From Ceratothoa steindachneri (taxonomy: Eukaryota > Arthropoda > Malacostraca > Isopoda > Cymothoidae): a stretch of 64,000 nucleotides of DNA. Positions 36,601 through 46,539 of this stretch are shown piece after piece. Positions within the stretch are counted from its first letter, which is position 1. Every line of letters starts with the position of its first letter. Made by a program: the position numbers and the translations under genes. The stretch covers positions 70,967,637 through 71,031,636 of the forward strand of contig OZ018330.1 of assembly GCA_963969495.1 (NCBI GenBank). The letters run 5' to 3'. The notes under the pieces are model-generated. The model saw only the letters and a program-made list of their open reading frames with translations, was not told where the DNA came from and ran no database searches.

Positions 36601-37465
36601 AACGTCTTTTCCATTGTGTGTCAAGATAGAAGTAAAAATGAGATCTCTGATCTCCTGCGCGCGCTACACAACCAGTTCGCCAACGCCACTCGGCTCAACG
36701 TCAGCCGAATGACCGTCTACAGAGTCGTGGAGAGGCTCAAAGAAGGGGTAGACCTCAAAGATTGATCTCGTTTAGGCAAACTTCAATTTTTCAACCGTTT
36801 AGCTGTGAGAAAGGCCTTTGAAAGTGTTGCGAAGCTTAAAGTGACTACTTTTTTTATAAGGAGAGAAAAAAAACTACATTCACAGTCAATCTGGTCATTA
36901 CCAAGCAGAACGACCGCGTGGTAAACTTCGGCCACGATATCTCCGAGGTCCGCTACATGTCTAAGACCAAGCACTCAGCCTCCGTCATGATGCTCGGCGT
37001 CGTGGCTTCGAATGGTGAGAAGATGTCGCTAGTGTGGTTCGCGGCCAGTTATAGGCTAAGCGCGGTTGATCACAAGGACATTTTGGACACGGAAGTCCTG
37101 CTCTGGGTGTGAAAGATCATTAAGAAGGCAGACTAATCCTATCAGCACTTCGGTGCCCCGGCCCACACGGCCAAGAACGTGCAAGAGTGGTTGGGGTCGC
37201 ACATGAACTTCTGGTTTAATAAATTTTGGTCTGCTGCAGTCACCCGACCCCAGCACATTCGAGTACACCGTGTGGGCCCATGTCGAGGGGAAGGCCTGCA
37301 ACGTACGCCACATCAACTGCTCGGGGATGAAGTCCTCTGTGAACCGCGTGTGGACCATCATGAAGAAGGATTCGTTCGCAACGTGTGCGTGGCCTTCAGA
37401 TATCGCATGGAGAGCATGCTCGGCGTCGATGGTGGCTACATTGATTAATATTACAATATAAAAAC
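36600..37465 (+). pseudogene. maT-like transposase relic
   Basis: A plus-strand frame near 36630-36765 reads EISDLLRALHNQFANATRLN, VSRMTVYRVVERLKEGVDLK (HTH). Then 36950-37100 reads MSKTKHSASVMMLGVVASNG and DHKDILDTEVLLWV, then HFGAPAHTAKNVQEWLGSHM (the DGAPCHTA block with Asp lost, ~37145). After frameshifts EYTVWAHVEGKACN and FRYRMESMLGVDGGYID close the protein. This is the block order of maT-type IS630/Tc1/mariner transposases. The GC content is high relative to the flanks. It is multiply broken. Confidence 0.72.
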
Positions 37466-37789
37466 ACATTTATCCGTTAAAACAATAACAAAAGTGTCTA
37501 ACTTCATCAAAACTATAATTGTGTCATTTGTTGATAGCGTCGTATCGAGTGTAACAGGACTCTTGCAATACCCGGTACACAATGGTAAGCCAAACATTTA
37601 GTAGCATATCTCTTCCGGAGTTCAAACTAACAATCACAAATCCCGGTTCTTTCAAGTAAAAATCCTTTATCGTTTACAAAAGATCACAAGCGATCCCACC
37701 AATTAAAATCATTCGTTCGTGCGCTTTTTCCTACCACGGAATTGATAATATCTCCCCTATATTAAACGAGTCAAACAATCCTTGCTCAT

Positions 37790-38400
37790 ACTCGACAACA
37801 ATATGGCGATTCGCGAGCGCCATGGCCTCTCCGTCGCTCAGAAAATAGATCTGCTTTCTAGGACTACGCAACTCTCCCAATTACATTTTGTAGACCTCCT
37901 CAAGAAACTACCAGACACATTGGGGGAAAGCATCAGTTAAGATTTCCTCAGGGAATCCTTTGTGAGACAGCTGCCGTGACGTATTCAGCAGGGCCTAGAA
38001 TTTATCTTGCCTTACACCACTCTCGACCAGCTAGAGACCGCAGCAGCGGGCCACGCTATGGGGAGTGTGAACTCTACACGGATTTCCCTAATCGTGGAGA
38101 TCCACTTCAAAAGATGTGCGGCGAACTTCAAGCATCAGTGGCCTCCCTCACCGTAGATGTTGATGCCCTCTCAAAGGGGCAGCGACTTATACGATGGAAT
38201 TTGCTGGTACCATAAAGAGTTGTGAGACCAAGCCATCAAAGCCATCCAGCCTTCAAAAACGCCGGTAACCAGCAAGAAACCTCCCGCATAGGAGTCTAGT
38301 TGGGGAGGTGCCTTCTTCCATCCTTAAAAATGCATCAACGATAAGCAAGCAACTGCTTATTGGCGGGGCTGGGTCATGACACCCCCCTCCAGATAGCCAC
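37790..38400 (+). pseudogene. Gypsy-like gag relic
   Basis: Plus frames read RHGLSVAQKIDLLSRTTQLS, then LRESFVRQLP, IQQGLEFILPYTTLDQLETA and CWYHKEL*DQAIKA. The last corresponds to the CxYHRxFGxxAxxC zinc-knuckle-like motif at the end of a common arthropod gypsy Gag. Stops interrupt it, and the protease and RT that should follow are absent. Confidence 0.6.
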
Positions 38401-39324
38401 ATGCTTACCCAGAAAGACCCTTTCTCTCGGACCTTGATGGAACCTAACCTAGAAATTATTAGTGTAAGACGTAGGGACTGAGGGTATAGGGGCTAATTTA
38501 TTGTCCCAATACAGCTTGATAATTAATCTTAAGGGTGAAAAATCGTTAGACGGAGCGGTGAAGTTGGGGTAGTGAACAAATCTAGTGTTTCATCGTCATT
38601 CGTAAATCAAATAATACCTGAAGATTCGCCAGTTGTATGCAGACCCAGAAGCCCCTCCCCCAACCAAAAATAGTCATAATCGAAGATATAATCCAATGAT
38701 TATTGCACGAGGGGAAACTTTTTCTTTTTTAAGTTTCAAAGACCTAAACGTTCTTTTTTCTTAAAGTGATGTTCACTGATCTCATATTTCCCTTCCGGGA
38801 CTTAATAATAACGTAGTTATTCATTCTTCGAAAATATGTTATTTTAGTAAATTTGAATCTTTCTGCGCCATTTGAAGTCTTTCTTTCAACTTTTGGCCTA
38901 CTATTTGCCTGACTAGATAGCTAATGGCATGCTATGTTATATCTGCAGGCGATATGCGCGTAAGTGTTCTGAAAGATTAGCCGATAGCATGCTCGGTTAT
39001 ATTTCAGACGTTTCTGAGGCACAATACCAAATAATACGTGGTCTTTAATGACGATATTCAAACCGTAGGAATTATAGGGTTCACCGTTATTAAATGCCTT
39101 ACATGCTGCAGGAATTGTAAATTTAGCTAAAATCGAAATTTCTTTTACGGGAATATAACTGCAAAAGATTCGAAAAGCCGTAAAACCACACGCGAATATT
39201 CGGTTAATGCGTTTTAGGGCACGTGGCTTTCTAATGCTCGCATTCGTCCAAGTGCTAGCCTCTTGTTTATAAACTGTTTTCTGCGCAAAACTTTGTCTCA
39301 CGGAGAAGTTGAGGAAAAATATCG
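38401..39324. other. Intronic sequence, nothing recognised
   Basis: Two similar short blocks, GATAGCTAATGGCATGCTAT (38919) and TAGCCGATAGCATGCTCGGT (38978), form a small local repeat. No gene signal. Confidence 0.45.
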
Positions 39325-39412
39325 TTAGGGTTAGGTTAGGTTAGGTAAGGTAAGGTAAGGTAAGTTAAGGTTTAGGTTAGGTTAGGTTTGGTTAGGTTAG
39401 GTTAGGTTAGGT
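39325..39412 (+). repeat. Interstitial telomere-type (TTAGG)n array with variants
   Basis: Runs of TTAGG (GTTAGGTTAGGTTAGG) with TAAGG and TTTGG variants over 88 bp. TTAGG is the ancestral arthropod telomere repeat, so this supports an arthropod source. Confidence 0.88.
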
Positions 39413-39432
39413 CTGGTCTAGTTCTTTTAAAT

Positions 39433-39629
39433 GAATTTAAAAATATGTTTTTCTTATGCAGTTTTATGTGTACTTTTCAGATCTGAAATTCGTTGTCGCT
39501 GGAAATACTTTTCCTATTATAAACTTCAGTGGATCATGGGTAAACTATGCATTTCCGAGGATAACAAGGGACAGATCTGAAAGGTACACATAAAACTGCA
39601 TACGACAAATACATTTTTAAATTCATTAG
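39433..39629. repeat. Inverted repeat (~54-bp arms) next to the TTAGG array
   Basis: ATGAATTTAAAAATATGTTT ... CAGATCT at 39433-39482 pairs with the inverse of AGATCTGAAAGGTACACATA ... TTCAT ending at 39627. About 47 of 54 bases match, around an 86-bp spacer. It looks MITE-like. No coding capacity. Confidence 0.8.
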
Positions 39630-39885
39630 AAAAAATGTGTTCAAAACGAATCTTTACCATATCCCCCACCAATATCATCCTAACTGGACTCCAGAGAATT
39701 ATTTACTTTAATATGTCTATTGACATAAAATGGTCTATCCTCCCTAACGTATATCATGGATCCACCTTCTCGCCTACCCACTCTCTGGCTAGATATATTT
39801 CATGTTCATCCATAACCCTATATTTTAAGAACGAGATTTTAGGAAGGTTTGAATAAGATTTTTTCTTTTAGTTCGGTTGTCACCT

Positions 39886-39966
39886 AAAAAAAAGGGAAAA
39901 AAGAAAAAAAAAGAAGAAAAGAAGAAGCAAAAGAAGAAGAAAAAGAGGAAGAAGAAGAAGAAAAGG
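39886..39966 (+). repeat. Purine-rich (GAA/AAG)n tract
   Basis: About 80 bp of A and G with no pyrimidine except one C. Confidence 0.9.
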
Positions 39967-40004
39967 GTGTTCAGGGTGTTAAAATAAAGAGTCTATAAAG
40001 GGGA

Positions 40005-40100
40005 TTAAAAAAGGCGGTTAAGATTAGCAAATAAGGCCGTAGGCCACCCCTCCGCAGGGGTGCCTGTGTAACCCCAAGCTCTTCCTGTTAAGGAAGAGAA
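40005..40100. repeat. Short repeat with GGCCGTAGGCCAC core, copy 1
   Basis: Matches in inverse orientation 43735-43850 (both have AACACCCTGAAC/GTTCAGGGTGTT and TAGACTCTTTATTTTAACAC parts) and 42930-42990. A weaker copy lies at 45010-45105. Unclassified family. Confidence 0.6.
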
Positions 40101-40650
40101 CCGCGGCTTGTCTATTTATATGAAAGTCAAATTTGTTGTCATTGAAGCATAATCCATCTAGGAATGCCTCACTGATACAGATAACATACAAAGTTCCTCC
40201 TTAATACAGCTATGCTTCCCATTTGTCCCTAATAGAAAATAATTTTATACTTCCCATTTGTCGGTATGTGTTATTTACCCAAATCTATTCACCTATTTTA
40301 TGTTCGATGGTCCCTGAAAACCTATTCTAATATCCCTCTCTAAACACACAATCAATGCTCCCGCACTCTTCCGACTCAAGTGTCCCTTACCCTTTGCAAA
40401 ACAGATAAATTCTTCCAAAATATGAATTCATACATATTCACCTATCTCATTTCTTCCATCCTCTCTTTTTTCTCAAGTTTTCGAGACAACCACACTATCC
40501 ACCTCATATAAATGGAACGAGCGCCTTATATGTAAAGAAGGTCGGTGCCGGCGAGTTCTCTAACGCGATTAATGTCATTTCACACATTCATAGAACTATT
40601 ATTATATTAAAGAGCGGGTTCCCGGTACAGCCCTTTCCCTTACTTCAACC
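40101..40650. other. Intronic sequence, nothing recognised
   Basis: No coding or RNA signal. 40653-40853 (minus) has a short open frame ([17 protein letters not shown]) of unknown meaning that directly precedes exon 5 in the intron and may be a repeat. Confidence 0.4.
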
Positions 40651-40905
40651 ATCTAAAGGTACAAGTAGATTAGTGTGAAATTCTTTGCAATCCCTAATTG
40701 CTTTGGCCTTTCTTTCCCACCGGGCCAGGCTCCCCCTACTCTTCGTTCGCCGGGTGTCAGCCTCCTCCTTGTTCCTGGTGAAACAGGAATATGAAGTTCT
40801 TTATCCACGACTATTGTGAAACATCTGTGGCATTTCCGCTGTAGAACCTGCATGGGTGCGGCATCCCTGCCGTATCTTTAATATTGCGATCTGTAGTGTA
40901 TTTAC

Positions 40906-41041
40906 CTGGGTTAAGGTGATATAACAGCGATCGGTGAGTGGCGTGATAACCAATCTCGGAGTATTTCCTAAGTATTCGTGATCGTATGCAAACTGAGCGT
41001 CGCAGATGTTCACAAAGCAGTTTCGTTGCTCTTCATCCCAT
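40906..41041 (-). CDS. Dynein heavy chain exon 5 (AAA1 entry)
   Basis: 136 bp; acceptor CATTCTAG before ATGGGATG, donor GTAAAT after ACCCAG. It completes Arg and encodes [17 protein letters not shown], then [20 protein letters not shown], the start of AAA1. It leaves in phase 0. The next exon is 17.6 kb away, across a transposon-filled intron. Confidence 0.95.
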
Positions 41042-41489
41042 CTAGAATGATTATGAATTTGTCTCTTACCTATACTAAAATACCTCCTATGTCACTCTTC
41101 TTAAATGTATTTAAATTTTAGATAAAGAGAGAGAAGAGACAGCCAAGGTACCATAACATCTTGGGATAAAGGATTCGAATGAAAGTATTGCAATAATCAG
41201 TACAAAAAGGCCGGGATAATTAAAGGGCTTACCCTAAACGAGACAAGCGCGCTTTCTTTTTATATAATCATGGCTCCAAAGTGATGGAAATACTTGACAC
41301 AGGAAACAGTGGGTGATTAAAAATAAAGCAACTAATACTTACCTATATTTAGTATGTAATGCGTCGGTTCCACATTGTTCAACTTACATTTCGCTTTCTC
41401 TCATAAAATTCATTAAAAAAATGCGACCCAAAAGAAAACTTCTGTCATCTGGAACTGAAGCTGGGAACACGCTCCACTTGGCAAGTTAC

Positions 41490-41776
41490 CTGTGTCTGAG
41501 CTGCGACTGCCACGCAAAAGCGTTGGCAGTGTCTACCTTCTGCGCGATCAGCTTAGACACGACGTCCCGCGCGTGAACATCGATGGTACAAATAGTCATG
41601 ATCTTTTGGCGTTCCTGCCGCGTTAGTTCACCAAGCAGAAGCGAAATGAGGTTGTTTAGCTGCTGCACTTGTTTCTTATAGTAATCTCTTAGAGCGTTTT
41701 CGTATCCTTCCTCCAGTTGCAAGAAAGCTCCGTTAACGTCCACCGTCCACCAGATTTGAGTGCCAGTTAGTGCCAC
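41490..41776 (-). CDS. Dynein heavy chain exon 4
   Basis: 287 bp; acceptor CGCGAAG before GTGGCACTA (weak polypyrimidine tract), donor GTAACT. It encodes [18 protein letters not shown], then [20 protein letters not shown] and [15 protein letters not shown], ending WQSQLRH plus two bases of an Arg codon. This is the conserved region just before AAA1. Confidence 0.95.
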
Positions 41777-42378
41777 CTTCGCGAATATGAAAAGTAAATC
41801 GTGAGCTCATTCCTAAACAACCGCTCAAATCTCCCCACTCACTTAAAATGAACGTAGGTCAAATATGAATTAGTCATTTATCTGATTTAGAAAAGGAGAA
41901 AAGTGCAGTAAAACATATGTGAGGCGTCAAGCCACGATTGATTTTCTCTTCTTTTTAATAAATAAATTAATAAAGAATAAACTTTTGGAAGAAATCTGAC
42001 TTCTATAGTTAACGGGGCTGTAGCCTTTACTGATTAGAGTAAGGACGAAGGAAAGGAGATTTGATTAATTAAATGGCTAGAAATAAAAAATGATGGCCTA
42101 CAAGGACCTGCCTTGTGAGCCAGGAAAGTTTTAGTTCAGGGATGACTCAACTTTCTGTAGCGAATTGCCGATGTTTTCTAACTTTAAAATTTCATTCTAA
42201 ATATAGCAGGTTAAGTTATATTAGGTACTTACGGATAGTAGCTACATCGCTGTATCCAGTTGGCTAGAGAGAGTGGTCGCAGACAGTTGTCCTAGACCTA
42301 ACAAGCATAAATTGACACAATGAAGGTCAGGATTCAAACTTAAATTTAGAAGAACCCTGTTGCAGGGTACACATCTAC

Positions 42379-42504
42379 CTGTGCTGGGTATTCTGATACC
42401 CATTGCTCCCTCGCCCTATCCTCGTAGGCGGCAACAGCTTCAGTCATTCGGTCTCGAATAGTGGTCTTCATCGCTAACAGGATCCGTTGCAACCAGATTT
42501 CGAC
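42379..42504 (-). CDS. Dynein heavy chain exon 3
   Basis: 126 bp, phase 0 to phase 0. Acceptor TTGCCAG before GTCGAAATC; donor GTAGAT after CCAGCACAG. It encodes VEIWLQRILLAMKTTIRDRM, then AVAAYEDRAREQWVSEYPAQ, a highly conserved dynein linker stretch. No Met-started frame marks it; it was found by reading across the splice phases. A GA-rich minisatellite lies just upstream in the intron (42580-42840). Confidence 0.93.
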
Positions 42505-42579
42505 CTGGCAACAAAGAACGACAAAACGGGATCTTCAAACAATCAAGGAAAACATTCGACGACTTGATTTATAGAGGGA

Positions 42580-42840
42580 AAGGTGATGAACGGGAAGATG
42601 ACAATAAATGTTGAAGAGTGGGAAGATAACAATGAAAGATAAAGAGCGGGAAATGAGACTGAAAAGTGAAGATCGGGAAGATAATGCTGGTGTATGAAGG
42701 GCAGGAAGATAACACTCAAACGTGAAGAGCGAGAAGATGAAAATGAAAGGTGAAGCGTGGGAAGATTACACTGAAAGGCGAAGAGCGTGAAGATGACACA
42801 GATGGTGAAGAGCAGGATGGTGACCCCTCAGGCGAATTCT
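42580..42840 (+). repeat. GA-rich minisatellite, ~33-bp units
   Basis: About eight diverged units of the type GGTGAAGAGCGGGAAGATGA then CAATGAAAG lie in the intron 75 bp upstream (minus strand) of dynein exon 3. Confidence 0.85.
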
Positions 42841-43117
42841 ATCAAGTCTCTGGAAACGGATGGAAGCGCAAAAATTTACGCCTGAAATAATTCAGTGGCA
42901 TAAATATACTCAACGATAATTTCAGAACTCCTCCTTACATGAGGAGTTTGAGCTTCGCAGGCAGACCTTGGGTCTGTGGCCTACGGTCTATCTGGCTCTA
43001 ACAACTATGTTTTGGACTAAAAAATTGAAAGGTTTCCAGTACATATCTAATAATTTACTCTTGGTCTATTTTTGTCAGATCGATGCTTATTTTCTAGGGC
43101 CTTTAGGCAAGAAAAAA

Positions 43118-43317
43118 NNNNNNNNNNNNNNNNNNNNNNNNNNNNNNNNNNNNNNNNNNNNNNNNNNNNNNNNNNNNNNNNNNNNNNNNNNNNNNNNNNN
43201 NNNNNNNNNNNNNNNNNNNNNNNNNNNNNNNNNNNNNNNNNNNNNNNNNNNNNNNNNNNNNNNNNNNNNNNNNNNNNNNNNNNNNNNNNNNNNNNNNNNN
43301 NNNNNNNNNNNNNNNNN
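43118..43317. other. Assembly gap (200 N)
   Basis: Exactly 200 N, a conventional scaffold gap of unknown true size. ORFs spanning it are meaningless. Confidence 0.99.
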
Positions 43318-43844
43318 TTAAAATTTAGGGATCACTGTTATTTTTTCGTATATTCGAAAGTTTTAGTTAAGTTATCTTTATCAGGAGGAAGTAGCTACTA
43401 GCCCATAAAAACAAATAAAGCAAAATGAAATTATTACAGCAAATTTAAATGGAGAAAAAAAGAATCGCGAGCATTGTTTTTTCTGTATTTAAAAAGAGTT
43501 CAGATAAAACCTTTTTTTACCTTTAGGACTAAAAAATAATCATCTATCAGAGATCAGAGATAGGTATTTGGCCTTTAAGTCGGCACCTCATATGAAATTT
43601 ATTAATTTACATAGTCAATATTACAAGAAGTATATTTTTATGTTTGTCCAAGAATCATTGGTTAGTATTTATTATATAGTGATATCATATTTTATAGTAT
43701 TACAAGCCATACTTCATATTCTTTCTTACAGAAAGAACTTGTTTGCAGAGGCACTCCTACGGCGTGTGGTCTACGGCCTATTTGCTATTCTAACCCGCTT
43801 TTTTTAATTCCCTTTATAGACTCTTTATTTTAACACCCTGAACA

Positions 43845-44005
43845 CTTTTTTCAACATAGATACCCTGAAACATTTTTTTAAAGTTATTTCATCTTTTATT
43901 ATATTAGCTTTATCCCTTGAAGATTTATATATAGTTGAGAATTTTCCAAACACTTTTTTCAACATAGACACCATGAAACCTTTTTTTTAAAGTTATTTCA
44001 CCCGG
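43845..44005. repeat. Direct repeat of ~52 bp
   Basis: ACACTTTTTTCAACATAGAT (43847) recurs as ACACTTTTTTCAACATAGAC (43951). In both cases it is followed by ACCnTGAAAC and TTTAAAGTTATTTCA. Confidence 0.85.
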
Positions 44006-44376
44006 TTTGATATAAAGAAAAACCTTCGTCAGATCTCTTTTTTTTTCATCTAAATTTGTTTTATATACGAAATGATAGTAAAAAAGCGCCAAAGCCCTCA
44101 TTTTTATACATTTTTTGAACTTCACAATTTGTTCATTCCAAATCATTCGATAATTATATTTATTTTTTCTGAACTCTTAGAAAGAACTTTGATAAAAGCT
44201 CGAAACATACAAAAAAACAGCCCTGCGAATAAAAGTTTCAAATAAACCTAAACTCAAAACATGAAAGGTTACTTGTCCAAAAAGTCACCAAGTTAAATTA
44301 TAGAGTTAAGGATTATTAAGTAGACTTTTCTTTCAGCTTTGTCAGCTTCTCTTGTTTTTATGTACAATACCAGACA

Positions 44377-44980
44377 ATGGCTTCGCCACCCTCCCCTACG
44401 GTGGGATCTTGCGCTTCACTACTAAGATTAAAATTTAAAATCTAAAAAAAATATCACGTTGCTAAAATATAGAATTATAGAAGATATATATAAAATAAAT
44501 TTTCTGAACTTCACCATTTGTGATTCTTTGGGTTTTAAAAAAATTCACAAAATTTCGATATTTATATTTATTTCTGAACTTCACCATTTTGTTTTTCACT
44601 AACTCTATAATTTAAGAAGGGGATTTTTTTGAGTATTTGAATAATAATTTCATCTTAGTTTGGTTATGACTTATGTTTTTTTTATCAAAGTTATTTCTAA
44701 TAATTTTTATAAATTTTCTGAACTTCGCCAATTATGAAAATTTTAAAAAGGAACTCTAAATTAAATTTCCCCCCTTTCAAAATATCACGTTGCTAAAATA
44801 TAAAGTTATAGAAGATATATGAAAATAAATTTTCTGAACTTCACCATTTGTAATTCATTGGGTTTTTAAAAAATTCACAAAATTTCGATACTTGTATTTA
44901 TTTCTGAACGTTGATAAAAAAATATTATTCAAATACTCAAAAAAATCCCCTTCTTAAATTATAGAGTTAGTGATGATATT
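44377..44980 (+). repeat. ~410-bp repeat family, rearranged copy C
   Basis: Starts CCAGACAATGGCTTCGCCAC with a 30-bp extra block, then the shared ATTAAAATTTAAAATC and CTGAACTTCACCATTT segments. 44596-44700 is the family end in inverse order, and 44711-44980 is another forward piece. So it is a composite of at least three partial copies without TA flanks. Only A, B and C were found in the window. Confidence 0.75.
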
Positions 44981-45121
44981 TACTGGAAACTTTTTAAAAA
45001 TGTTTAGACCAATAGGTCGTTGCCAAAGCAGGATAGGACGTTGGCCACAGATGGAAGTTCTGCTTGCGAAACGCAAACTCCTCCTGTAAGGAAGATTGAC
45101 GAAGCCGCTCCACTTGTTATA

Positions 45122-46205
45122 TTAAATTCTTTTGATAAAATTGCAATAAAAATCTCTAGATTTTGACTCGAAGAAAGCGTCTAACCAGGTTCTTAATTCC
45201 ACATCAGTATTGAACGAAACGCCGCGCAAATTGTTGGAGAGCGATCGGAACAGATGGAAATCCGTTGAAGCCAAGTCTGGCGAATATAGAGGATGCGGCA
45301 GGATTTCCCAATTAAGCGTTTGGATGGCATCTTTTGTCATATTAGCAAGGTGAGGACTAGTATTGTTGTGTTGCAGAAGGACTCCATAACGTCGATGAGT
45401 TCGCTTTTCATGAATAGCTTCGGCGAGTCGATACATTTGTTGAACGTAGAGTTCTGAATTGACAATCTCAGTGTTCGCAAGAAGATCATAAAGAATGATG
45501 CTTTCACAATTCCACCACACACACAGTATCGTCTTTCGTGGATGAAGTCCTTGCTTTAATCGCGGAAGTGATTTTTTATTAAGGCTAAGCCATTGTTTTC
45601 GATGGGTCATGTTGACATAAACACACCACTTTTCGTCGCCAGTGATGATGCGGTGAAGAAACCTGTCTTTATATCCACGAGTAGCCTTGTGACGAGCAAG
45701 CAAACCTGCGGCAATCGTGGAGGGTTGAAGTTTGTTGCTTTCGCTCCAAGCGTGCGGAACGCATGCACCGAGTTTTTTAACTTTCCCAATCGAATGAAGA
45801 TAATCGATTCACTACAGTTTTGTGATTACGTGACAATTTTACAGCTAATTCTCTAGTCTATTGACGAGGATTTTCATGAAGAAGGTCGTTCAATCGATCT
45901 TCATCCAACTTAAGGGGGCGACCAGAACGGTCTTCGTCATTAAGATTGAAATGACCGTTTTTAAAACGTGAAACCCACCATTGAGCTGTCCTTTCTGATA
46001 AAGCATTTTCTTCGTACACACCACAAATATCGCGACGAGCTTTGGCTGCGTTTGCATTGTTCCCGTCTCGATTGAAAATGAATAACAACAAGTGTCGAAA
46101 ATTCGTCTTTCTTTCAACTTGACATTCCATTTTGAAGGTACAGAACAAAAATTAAATTAACACATCTTTTAAATAAACCGCAATGACTTATTACTCAACT
46201 TCAAG
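45122..46205 (-). pseudogene. mariner transposase (second mariner), broken
   Basis: The N-terminus at 46148 (MFCTFKMECQVERKTNFRHL, then FNRDGNNANAAKARRDICGV) and SERTAQWWVSRFKNGHFNLN form the HTH part. The frame breaks near 45857 and 45790. The core 45703-45122 has HRIITGDEKWCVYVN (first Asp), VLLQHNNTSPH (second Asp changed to Asn) and YSPDLASTDFHLFRSLSNNL (third Asp, DD34D spacing). At 46179-46203 ACCGCAATGACTTATTACTC then AACTT resembles a mariner TIR; a similar block occurs at 46357. The opposite TIR was not found. It is dead because the catalytic Asp is lost and the frame is broken. Located in a dynein intron. Confidence 0.88.
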
Positions 46206-46539
46206 ACGTAGCCTAAACAAAAGCCTAATAGTCTAGGCTGTTAAGAGACGTAGCCTAACCTTTGCAAATTTTGTTCTTATTATTTATTATTGTTTCTTAA
46301 TATGTGCACAAATCACGTCAAAAAAACTTAAATCAACACAACATTAAAAAAAAAACGCAAGAACTTATTCCTCAACCTAATAGAATAATTTTTGACTCGA
46401 CTCACGTTAGAAGTCACGAGTATACTCCGAGAGAGAAAGTCCTAAACGCTACTCAGCGTGAGACGCGTCCGAACCAGTAGCGCGGCTCCGTTTACTCATA
46501 TCTCTCGCTCTGAGCCAATGAGCACACGCCTTATCATCC

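Noticed and set aside
42968..43401. ORFs spanning X residues
   Set aside because: They cross the 200-N assembly gap.
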